A DNA stretch of 64,000 nt, from positions 310,001 to 374,000 of the forward strand of contig OY752153.1 of NCBI GenBank assembly GCA_963573315.1. Reading direction: 5' to 3'. The notes under the pieces were generated by a model, which did no database searches, was not told the DNA's origin, and worked only from the letters and a program-made list of their open reading frames with translations. The position numbers and the translations under genes were made by a program. This document shows positions 9,001 to 17,892 of the stretch, one piece after another; the stretch's first letter is position 1; the number at the start of each line of letters is the position of its first letter. This DNA comes from Entomortierella parvispora. Its lineage: Eukaryota > Mortierellomycota > Mortierellomycetes > Mortierellales > Mortierellaceae.

Positions 9001-11215
9001 ATACTTTTGCAATTCTATTTATTCGACAAGTCGTTCTTTGCTTACCAACCGTATTGTCTGTACTACAGTTCTTGTCGGAGGTATATACGGCTTCCAACAG
9101 GGAACGCGATTGCAAGGCAAAGAAGATTCTACCTGTTCTATTCATGGAGCTACATTATGTCTTGCAATCCATGTGGATTTCCTTGCATGTTACCGTACCG
9201 CAATTGATTTTTCAAAAGAGGAAAAAAGGCCAGCAATTTGTGGTGTCGGGAGTCATGGAGAATAACATGTATTCCATCAGAGGCAGGTTTGGGTTGTCTA
9301 CAAGGCTCTAGTTACTTCCAGTTGCTGCAAACAAGAGCATTTCATATAGTCCAGCATGACTCGAAGAGAGTCTGTTCCAACTCAGCAACACCAACACCAG
9401 CTTAAGAGTTGCAACTGGAGACCGAGGTCTCCGCGGACTCTCGGAAAAGGAAGAACGTAGCCGAGCACAGCCCTACCTCCATGCACAGCCCTCCCAGAAA
9501 ATATAACTCATGGTCGAAGTGAGGTGGGCTGCGCTGTGGTCGCGGTAGGCCCAATACTAGAAGAAAATTGCTAATGCTGGAAGAAGTCAAGTCTACAAGG
9601 TGCCTTCCCCACAGGGTTTATCAAGTCATTTTTTTTCTCTATTTTTTTTTTTTTTTTTTTTTTATTAACAGCAATCTCTTGTTTTTAAATTTTAGTGCTG
9701 ACCTCACTGCTTCCCATGGCCAGGAGCGAAAGCGGGGGCTCGGTCAATCCGGCGCCTTCCACCTTCTAGATATTGTCGGCTGCACTCCTACTCATTTGGG
9801 GATATACTTTGACGAGATGAAAGGTATTCATCCCGCAAAACATGGCTTGAATATGGACATACTTCGACTGATGACATTTGCCAAGGACTCCTCGGACCGA
9901 ATGCATCGTTCCTAGAAACAAGATCCTCCTTTGATAACCTTCAAGACCAAGGGCAGGGAGGTTGTGTTCTATTCTGGCAATCCAGTGGGGAGATGCCATT
10001 GTCCACACCCGAACCTCGTCAGTCAAGCTTCCGTCAAAGCTGAATGAGTTGGATCAGAATTAATATTTTCCTATCTGCTTCAAGTTCAGACACTTCTCAG
10101 GACGACCAAGCAGTATCTTGAAAAGAGGCGGGAAAGCACATTACAGGACTTCCGCCCGTTTCCTACTATTGACACCCCTGAGCGTTGATGTGCCATGAGG
10201 CCCTCTTCCAAAGCATCCACGATCAAGAGAAGCTTTTGAGTCTTCTAAGTGTCACGACTCTTAAATGTGTTTGTGCTTCAATACGCGAGGCGTGCAGACC
10301 AGACTAAGCTACCTCAAAAATAAATCCAACACTCTAACATTCCTTTGGAACTATTTCATGGGACCCCTATTCTATAGAGCACATTTCCTAATCCTTACTT
10401 TTTCGGTTCAGTTGGAGCCCCTCTTTTATTGTAGCACGCTTTGTGTTTTTTTTTTTTTTTTTTTTTTTTTTTTTCCCAGGCACGCCGTTGATCTTTTCCT
10501 GGAATTCTCTCCATTATTCCAGTTTTTCCCCCCCTTGCGTTTTTTTTCGAAGATCCCAAAAAAAAAGACGCGACTGATGACTAACGACTAAAGCTATGCA
10601 AGGTACAGTGGTGGTGCTCAAGTGGAAAGAAGATTGCAAGTCATGCCCGCATTCGGCACTTCTGGCTGGAGTGGTCTAGTCGAAGTTAGTCGTTGGCTTA
10701 GTCACTGGTTGACGGCTGGTGCCTCGACTATGTTTTAGTTGGTGGTTTTCGGGGAAGGGTCTCGACCACAGACCCTAACTTATTCGAAATCAATTGAGTC
10801 CTTGCTTGGCTCACTCTCGGTTACACAAGGGTAGCGCGAACCTGAATTCTAAAACCAACTGTAAAAAATAAATGAACCCACGAAAGGACTTGGTGGAGTC
10901 TATCTCCTCTCTGTCCATGCTCTCGCAATCGCCCTGAATTCGAAACTGAGAGGAGAGAAAAAGTCGGCATCAGAAGGATCAATGCCAGCTAATGCCAAGC
11001 TAAAACATGCCTCAAACTCAATCCTTTCTCCTCTGAGCGCAACCCCAATTGTCCTGTCAATCATTTTTTCGTCTGTACACGCACCGATCCCTTGCGCGAA
11101 TCTCGTGGTAGATTATCAACCCTAACTCGCCTTCTCTGTCATTCTATCCCTCTCTAGTTCTCCTCATTCTTTCCCTCTCTCATACCTCGCTCATACCTCT
11201 TTCATGCCTCCCTGC

Positions 11216-11257
<42 letters not shown>

Positions 11258-11260
11258 GCA
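9001..11260. other. Gene-poor spacer with long poly-T tracts
   Basis: No convincing gene. It contains T-tracts near 9643-9664, 10447-10474 and 11219-11256 (the last nearly 40 T). Short open frames on both strands around 9770-10030 resemble protein locally but have no start context or recognised family. The last T-tract sits directly upstream of the TATA box of the next gene. Confidence 0.5.
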
Positions 11261-11270
11261 GTATATAAAT
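11261..11270 (+). promoter_or_regulatory. TATA box of the secreted-protein gene
   Basis: GTATATAAAT directly follows a nearly 40-base poly-T tract and lies about 250 bp upstream of the ATG at 11513. Part of that distance is a predicted 5' UTR intron. Poly(dT) plus TATA is a usual arrangement for strong fungal promoters. Confidence 0.6.
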
Positions 11271-11432
11271 GGGTCCTGCCAGGATCGGCTGACTGTGTCA
11301 AAACTCGATCAATTCCAACCCTGAAGCCCCTCCTGACTACCCGACTGTAGCGTCCCCATTTACTCTACCAGGAACAATCCCACCGCCCCACGACAATTCC
11401 AAGCACCTGTAAAACACTCAATCCTTTCTTTT

Positions 11433-11507
11433 GTAAGTATACCCGCGTCATTGGACTGTACAGTGGCATGTATTGACGTTTATCAATTATCTATTTTAAT
11501 TACCTAG
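11433..11507 (+). other. Predicted 5' UTR intron
   Basis: TTG|GTAAGTAT-type donor (GT at 11433) and TACCTAG acceptor (ending 11507) frame 75 nt, which ends five bases before the ATG at 11513. Intron size and signals match the introns of U2SURP and the YTH gene. Confidence 0.5.
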
Positions 11508-11512
11508 TCGAC

Positions 11513-11884
11513 ATGTTTCTTTCAAAGGTTGCCATCTTTGCTTTGATTGCAATGAGCTCGGTGCACGCTGGTTTGTTCTCATGCAAACAAACTGCAATCT
11601 ATACAAACCTGTCTTCTGCCCAGGTGCAGGCACTCAGTATTATTGACAACAATACAAAGTCCCTGTACGGAGCCTGCTTGAACAACCTCGAGAAAGAGAG
11701 GAAGTTATTTTGTCAAGGGAAAATCTCGGAGGCGATCTATGAACAGAGTGCCTCGAATTGCATGAAGATAATCCTCAGCAGAAATAGCAGCTTGGCGACC
11801 GTATTGAGACTGACGTCCGATAAGGTTGTCTCCAAGGATTTCAAGCACTCGGTGGAAATTGAAGGACCTGTGGGGTCCATCTAG
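11513..11884 (+). CDS. Small secreted protein, four cysteines
   Basis: Protein of 123 aa with a clear signal peptide (MFLSKVAIFALIAMSSVHA, cleavage after about residue 19). The mature chain has four Cys at 24, 55, 67 and 83, enough for two disulfides, and potential N-glycosylation sites near residues 32, 46 and 91. It is rich in Ser, Lys and Leu and probably helical. No family is recognised. TATA box, poly-T tract and UTR intron upstream support genuine expression. It sits alone inside the break of the F-box/CxxC array; no functional link is evident. Confidence 0.7.
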   Translation: MFLSKVAIFALIAMSSVHAGLFSCKQTAIYTNLSSAQVQALSIIDNNTKSLYGACLNNLEKERKLFCQGKISEAIYEQSASNCMKIILSRNSSLATVLRLTSDKVVSKDFKHSVEIEGPVGSI

Positions 11885-13283
11885 AGTCGAGATGGAATGC
11901 AATCAATCCATTAAACTTATCAAAGAAAGATCCCCTACTATTGAATCCGAACCTGACACATAAAGATTATTAGCGTGTACAAAGTGGAAAAGGATTGCGG
12001 CCAATATGATTGATGACTTGCAAAGCAAATGGGGTGCTCCTGGTGAAAAGATGAAAGAATGAGTGCCAAGGAGGACTATCCCTGACCTCCATTGGTAACA
12101 CATCTATAGGCAATAGGTTGAATTGAGGATACCATCCACTTTCAAGTGAAGCCATGCACGTACGCGAGATGAACAGTACTTACGAACGCGCCATCAAAAT
12201 CTAATGCAGCAAGGATTGAAAGAGTCAACATCGAAGGATCAAAAAGCAACGCCGGGAAACTCATCATTGGCATCGCTGGCTTCATCGGGTACTACCCTTG
12301 GACCTCAAAGAAAACAGGTCTTGTTTGTAGCACCATATCGCCTGTGGACTCCACATCAACCAGAGTGGGCGCTAGCCTGGGACAGGTGTACGATCTACTA
12401 GAGTATACTGATACCAATTGAATGGCAAGACTGGTTACTCGTCTACCAAAGTGCTGGGCGTCTATGACATCAAGATCTGCTTTAAACCTTGAAAGTTCGC
12501 ACAAGCGTTCATGACCCAGCCTAAGCAGCAGTGTCCTTCATAAAAAAGGGTTGTGCGTTTTAATAGGTACCATATGGAATGTGTAGGATATGAGCAGGGT
12601 AAAAAAGAAAGAAGGTAGCCAGTGTCAGGTGGCGCACTTTGCTACATGAGTGTAGACCACTTTGTATTACTAGACGACTCGATCTTGTCTTTTTGGGATG
12701 ATCAAGCTAGTGAAAGCTCAGTCGTGACTCTTCATTCTAACGTACAGAGACTGTCTGTTCATATTTGAGTTCAACGGAGAGGTATTTGGGACTGAAGCAA
12801 ACAGACCCTATTCGCCTGGACTGCCGGATCACAAATCACGACTCTTCCGTGAATGTGAGATACGCTCAGACCATGGGGCAAGCACAAGACACGGGGGGCG
12901 TTTTCGCAATTGATCAGGCTTAGTGGCAACAACGGTAGGTCGCCACTGGCTCTCTTGCAGGATCAACCGACCGGTAATGGATCTGACTTGGAATTTGGAA
13001 CTAATCTTCGGAGCAATAAGGGGCGAGTAGAGGGTATCTTCACGAACATGGCAGTCAACAAGGTGTTTTTTTTTAGAGTGTTTAGTACCGGTAGGAACAG
13101 GGGGAGAATCAGGAGAAATGATGGGCTACACTAGCAAATACGATCGATACATAGTTGGCATGAGCTCTAGGACTTGGTCTCAGAGGTTTTCAATCTCGAT
13201 AGCCTGGGAAAGGAGGGCGTACTCTAGATGGGAGCCGACTGTTTGCTTGGCGTCGAAGATTGACGTGAAGGGCGGGGGTGTAT
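11885..13283. other. Spacer without recognisable gene
   Basis: Only short overlapping open frames occur on both strands, none with a recognisable motif or start context. No clear repeat is seen. Confidence 0.45.
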
Positions 13284-14018
13284 TCAGTCTTGATCCTGGT
13301 ACCACAAAATCCTGGACCAAGTCTTTATATCGTAGTCCTTTGTCGACTTCTTGGCAGCCTCGACGCCAACTGGGCCCCCAAGACAATCAGTTAGATGCTT
13401 GATCACATCAGAGAGCAAAAGCCTACGATGGATTACCAGGCGTCTGGCAACATGCAATCGAGGGTAGAAGTTCTCCCATCCGTCCAATCCGTAAATATCG
13501 CGCCGTTTGCTCATGTCTGGGGATTCCCACGCGGGCAACAACTCGGGGGCTACGGCCGTAGAGGTGCTGTCCCTGCATAGAAAACACTTTCGAATCCTCC
13601 ATTTGAAGTTCACCATGTTGCCCACAGGTATCTGGTTGCCGGATATGTTGTTCGTGATAGTCGTTGTTACAGCTGAAGTGCTAGGCAGAGTCACCAAAAC
13701 TGGTAAAGGTAATTTGTATGGGTTGTCTTGTTGAAAGGGTATCAACCTTCGGCAATCTTCACAAAAATGAAGACTGATAGCACACATATAAAGCATGCAG
13801 CAAGTGGATGCAGTTCGTCCTCGGAGGACTCGAAGCTCCCTGTTGGGGTGAGTCAGCGCAAAGAGCCGAGTCCAGATTGGCAATGAGGTGGTGATTGAGT
13901 AGAAAGTCTTGCTGACCATCGACAGGCGTGAGAGTTGAGACGGATAGAGTCCAATAAAGATTTTTTCCCAAACCTCTACAGGAACACGCTTGTCAGTTGA
14001 TATCGTCTTTTCCGTCAT
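13284..14018 (-). CDS. F-box protein with two CxxC pairs (array copy C)
   Basis: Single-exon protein of 244 aa. N-terminus MTEKTISTDKRVP leads straight into the F-box (VPVEVWEKIFIGLYPSQL). CEDC at 86-89 and CFLC at 145-148 are at exactly the positions seen in copy B. The C-terminus has LGGPVGVEAAKKST and KTWSRILWYQDQD. It lacks the Ser-rich loop of copy B after the second pair. Lengths, Cys spacing and signature block are all kept, so it is probably functional. It is separated from copies A and B by about 5 kb that contain the relic, repeats and a secreted-protein gene, which suggests the array was once continuous. Confidence 0.8.
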   Translation of the reverse strand: MTEKTISTDKRVPVEVWEKIFIGLYPSQLSRLSMVSKTFYSITTSLPIWTRLFALTHPNRELRVLRGRTASTCCMLYMCAISLHFCEDCRRLIPFQQDNPYKLPLPVLVTLPSTSAVTTTITNNISGNQIPVGNMVNFKWRIRKCFLCRDSTSTAVAPELLPAWESPDMSKRRDIYGLDGWENFYPRLHVARRLVIHRRLLLSDVIKHLTDCLGGPVGVEAAKKSTKDYDIKTWSRILWYQDQD

Positions 14019-14297
14019 AGACAGAGAGGAGGAACGGAGTCAAGAGTCCGTATGTCTTGCGCAGGAGTATGGGTGAGAGCTTTCGCTGTGGAGTTGAAAA
14101 TGGAAGTCGAAAAGAAAAAAAGGAGTTTTTTTTTTCTGGCGGGCTGTGTTCATTCTTGCGGCTATGCCTGCCTTTGCATTTGCCATCCAAGCCACCCACC
14201 GATTCCCCAGGTAGAGAGAGCTTCATTGCCAGTATTGGAGCAGCTTTTGTGGGTACTTAGGATGAATGAAGACGTGGCCAAAGAGAGCATCATCCAT

Positions 14298-15027
14298 TTA
14301 TTTGTGTCTCTTAGTTGGGGTCCCGTCTTGGCCCTGGTACCACACGATCCTGGACCACGTTTCAGCGTATTTTTGTGCTAAGTTCTTGGCAGCCTCGACG
14401 CCAACAGGACCACCAAATTGTCTCTCCTTTGACTTTATCACGACCGATTTTTTGAGGAGAGCGAAGGAGGTCATTTCATTCAAATCTTTGACGTGGATCA
14501 CTTAATACTCCTCCTCCTGGTCTCCAGAGTTAATCCATGGCAGCACAGATCTGGAGCCACGGCAGTCGAGGTCTTGTCTCAACACGAACCACCCCTTCGA
14601 ATCCGCCAGTTGATATTGACCCTCTTACCTGCAGGCGGCCGATCTTGACCGCCATTGTTAGCTTTGGTGAAGGTCAGCCTGATGGATGGGGCGTTCGGTA
14701 TATTCACCAGGACCGGCAAACGCAGCTTGGCTGAGGTAGTTTGTCGAAACGCTATCAGCTTTTGACAGGCCTCACAGAAATGCAGACTTACCGCATACAT
14801 GTAGAGCATGCAACACTCCAGGCAGATCTTCCTTGAAGGAGGCGAAGACCTGTGTTGGGATGGGTCATAGCAAAGAGGCTAGGCCAGATCGAAAGAGAGG
14901 ACACAATTGAGTGAAGGGTTTTGCTGATCATTGATAGGCGCGAAAGCTGGGACGGGTAGAGTCGTTCAAAGATCTTTTCCCAGACCTTTGGAAGGAGTCG
15001 CCGGTAGATCAACACGCGCGTCGTCAT
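14298..15027 (-). pseudogene. F-box/CxxC array pseudogene (copy D)
   Basis: Reads like copies B and C from the ATG at 15027 (F-box LPKVWEKIFERLYPSQL) to about 14805. There a frameshift moves the frame into MLYMYAVSLHFCEAC, which keeps the first pair. Near 14579 the second pair is gone (RIRRGGSC then a stop where copies B and C have RIRK-C-x2-C-RD). After more frame loss the end returns in another frame as FGGPVGVEAAK and TWSRIVWYQGQD. At least two frame breaks and one stop make it a pseudogene. The C-terminal block is better preserved than the middle. Confidence 0.85.
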
Positions 15028-15189
15028 AATGTTTGGAGAGAGAGTGTGTGAGAGAAACGGTGTGCGTAAGGTCATTGTTTCACAGGATCGTTTCGATAGT
15101 GATGAAGGAAAGAAGAGGTAGGAAAACCAACAGGAAGGTCTTTTTATTTTTTGGACCTAGTGGAGAAATTGCTCTCTCTTTCATTCTGT

Positions 15190-15969
15190 TCAATCTCGCT
15201 CTCGGTACGACAGAATCCGGGCGTAAGTTTTGTCGTCGAGCTGCATCGTGTGTTTTCTGGATGCCTCCACCCCCACTGGCCCTCCAAAATAACGCCTCAT
15301 GGGCGGCATGACAGTGGCTTCACTGTACTGCGTGTTTGGGTTCAAGCGAAGGTCAGGAACCTCGTGGAGGTAGGGATAGTCTCTGAGCCATACACTCCCC
15401 AGGAGCGGCAATCCGTTTCCCTTGGTTTCTCGTCTCCATGGAGGAATAGCATCTTCGCTGATATCCGTTGAATGTTCATCTCGACAATGGCGACATTTGC
15501 GCACTCTCCATCGTAAATTCAAGGCATCTCCAGCCATTGTTAGTGTGTCATTTCTGATGGGATTCGGAAGGATGACCAACACTGGTAAGGGCAGCTCTGC
15601 TTGATGTTTCTCTTGAAATCGACAAATCTTGAAGCACTCCTCACAGAGATGAAGACTGACAGTGCACAGGTACATCATATAGCTCCGGCTCTCGGAGCAT
15701 CCTTGGAGAAGACGGAGCTGGCGGTCTGGACGAGCAATCCTGAATATCTGGGACCAGTATGGGAGGCTGCTGATGATGGTGTTGAATGTCCGACAGACTA
15801 TGGACAGTCGACAGAGTTGCGAGGGGTAGAGTCGGCCAAAGATCTTTGCCCAGACCTCGGGTGGGAGGCGTTTATCTATACCCTCGCGCTGCTTCAGGAC
15901 CTCGTGTTGGGCGGTAGGTACATTGTGGACGACATTACTGGCAGGATTGACAAGGTCGGAGGTTCCCAT
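15190..15969 (-). CDS. F-box protein with two CxxC pairs (array copy E)
   Basis: Protein of 259 aa from the ATG at 15969. A further in-frame extension exists but runs into low-quality sequence next to the transposon. F-box at about 34-80 (LPPEVWAKIFGRLYPSQL, YWSQIFRIA). CEEC at 109-112 and CRHC at 159-162. The LPLPVLVI linker motif is kept, as is the C-terminal GGPVGVEASRKHT then KTYARILSYRERD. It is the outlier of the array: the tryptophans of the signature block are replaced (KTY for KTW, LSY for LWY). It is the first gene downstream of the broken Harbinger transposase. The substitutions may mean a different partner or early decay. Confidence 0.75.
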   Translation of the reverse strand: MGTSDLVNPASNVVHNVPTAQHEVLKQREGIDKRLPPEVWAKIFGRLYPSQLCRLSIVCRTFNTIISSLPYWSQIFRIARPDRQLRLLQGCSESRSYMMYLCTVSLHLCEECFKICRFQEKHQAELPLPVLVILPNPIRNDTLTMAGDALNLRWRVRKCRHCRDEHSTDISEDAIPPWRRETKGNGLPLLGSVWLRDYPYLHEVPDLRLNPNTQYSEATVMPPMRRYFGGPVGVEASRKHTMQLDDKTYARILSYRERD

Positions 15970-16179
15970 TTGGGTGAAATGAAGACAAGAGCTGTGCTCT
16001 ACATGGATGCTGAAACACATTTGGGCTTTAGACCAAGCGGGGCACTGCCACGGTGGCAATGCGTCCCTTTTATGGAATAATTCAGTACACCAGATTAATT
16101 TTATTCGCAAGTTTCAGCCTCGGTTTACATCAGTGATCGACTCACAGATGATCGCCGCATTTCCTTCACACATTCAACC

Positions 16180-17456
16180 ATGCCCACCCGATCTGAGCGA
16201 CAGCGGCTGCTAGAGGAGGTTCAAAGATTGTTCGAGGATGCTTGTCTGGAGTACATGATTCAAGTTGTGCTTCAACCGGGACTGATTCCGTATAGAGCCC
16301 TCGCCTACCTCGAGATCATCAACAGCATTCGCTCCGGAGAGTCCATCCCTTCGTCTTCAGTCCTGCGAGAAGAGATTCTCTAGCAACATAGCCCTCAGAA
16401 ATTCAAGTCGATTATGAGAGTCACCCCGATACAGTTCGAGCATCTCGTATCGTTGATCGAGGACAACGATGTCTTCAAAAGCCCAAACCCGCGACGTCCA
16501 CAAGCACCAGTACGAACTCAGCTGAGTGTCGCCCTATATCGTCTTGGAACAAAAGGGATATCGACAGAGAAGATTGCGTTTACGCTCGGCGTTGGACAGG
16601 AAAAGGTTCCATTGTACACCGACCGCTGCATTCAGGCCATCAACGACCTAGAGGGCCAATTCATCTATTGGCCGCGGATATGAAAGAAAGGGCAGAGATC
16701 ATGCGATGGTTCAAATACGAGAAAGGCTTTCCAAATACAATTGGCGCGGTCGATGGTGTTTCTTTCCCTTTCGAATCGGAGCCTGCCTACAATACCAACG
16801 AATGGAAAACCCGAAAGAATCGATATGCAATGGGGTGCACCGCAGTGTGTGACCATCAAGGTCGATTTACCTTCGTCTCCACTGGATACATTGGATCAAT
16901 GCCTGATTCTCTGGCCTACACCTATACCAATCTGCATACTCACAAAGATGAGTACTTCCAAGGCGAACAGTACGTCCTAGCTGACGCCGGCTATGACATC
17001 ACTCCGACAGTGGTGACGCCATACAAGGGATCCAAGGTCAGTCAGGAACAGCATAGGTTCAACGGATACCATGGGCAAGCCCGAACCAAGACAGATTATG
17101 CACTCGGCTGGCTCAGGCTGAAATGGCAGTCGCTCCAAGAGCTACCCCTCGAGATTAACAACAGGGACGATATCAATACAGTGTCAGACTGGATAATGGC
17201 ATGTATGATTTTACACAACTTTTGCTTGAAGTTTCCCGACGGTGGCGAAACGGCCGATGTGGAAGAAAATTGGAACCAACACGCACTTCATGAGGTTCCT
17301 CGAGATAACGACAACGAGGTCATCGATGTCAGATGTCGAGTTATGACGGCTGTCGACAAGCGGAATGGAAAGGCTAGGAGAGAGAGACTGACGACATGGG
17401 TGCTTGCAAATTGGCAGAAAGCGGCACTGTGGCGAAAGCAACGATACACAAGATAG
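16180..17456 (+). pseudogene. Broken PIF/Harbinger (HARBI1-like) DDE transposase
   Basis: Three blocks together make one transposase. 16180-16383 holds the N-terminal part. An in-frame TAG at 16381-16383 interrupts it, and the same frame continues QHSPQKFK and MRVTPIQFEHLV to about 16675. A one-base frameshift there leads into 16668-17456. Harbinger hallmarks are the IGAVDGV motif (first Asp), YVLADAGYDITP (second Asp), the FNGYHGQAR box and IMACMILHNFCLKFPD near the end. The third catalytic position, normally Glu in the R-x3-E box, reads Asp (RTKTD). One nonsense codon, one frameshift and a changed active-site residue argue for a dead copy. Terminal inverted repeats and target-site duplication were not found by eye. 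Confidence 0.85.
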
Positions 17457-17465
17457 ACATTTTAA

Positions 17466-17687
17466 TTAGTCCTTGCCATATAAAGTACGCCTTGCCGTCA
17501 ATTCTGCAATCTTGGTCCTGAACTCCACTTCTCGCTCCAAGGCCTTGATCCAGTCATCAAGTCGTTGCTCTTGCTCCTTTTCGAGCTTCGTCCTCATCTC
17601 GTCAATTATTGTTTCGAAGGCAGCCCTTATTTCTGCCTCTTTTATGGCGAGATCCTTTTCTCTCTTGATGAGGGACTCTTTCCGCAT
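17466..17687 (-). CDS. Coiled-coil ORF, possibly the tail of the Harbinger accessory protein
   Basis: 73 codons of strongly charged heptad-like sequence (KEAEIRAAF, RTKLEKEQEQR, EREVEFRTKIAEL) converging on the transposase with nine bases between stops. Harbinger elements usually carry a second, divergent or convergent gene (Myb/SANT type) whose C-terminus is a charged coiled coil, so a truncated remnant of that gene is likely. No SANT domain is visible upstream; the frame breaks near 17690. Confidence 0.4.
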   Translation of the reverse strand: MRKESLIKREKDLAIKEAEIRAAFETIIDEMRTKLEKEQEQRLDDWIKALEREVEFRTKIAELTARRTLYGKD

Positions 17688-17892
17688 CCTAATATCTGGA
17701 TTGATTGGGCCGCCTGTGCATATTGTCTGTGGCAGATGTTGCTACGGGGACAGAAGGAGACTGTTGGATAGCGCGAGGCTGGGGTACCCCCAAAAAAACT
17801 AAAGATGGCGTAAGGCGTCAAAACGGTATTTGTAATAAAGTATACGAATCTCGACTTTATGATCGACCAACCACATTGTACTCTATGGAATG

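Noticed and set aside
9766-10026. Minus-strand frame with WTMASPHWIARIEHNL
   Set aside because: Locally protein-like, but short, no start context and no family I can name; kept only as part of the spacer.
16100-17890. Terminal inverted repeats of the Harbinger element
   Set aside because: GGGGTACCCC near 17782 is palindromic, but no partner was found on the left side.
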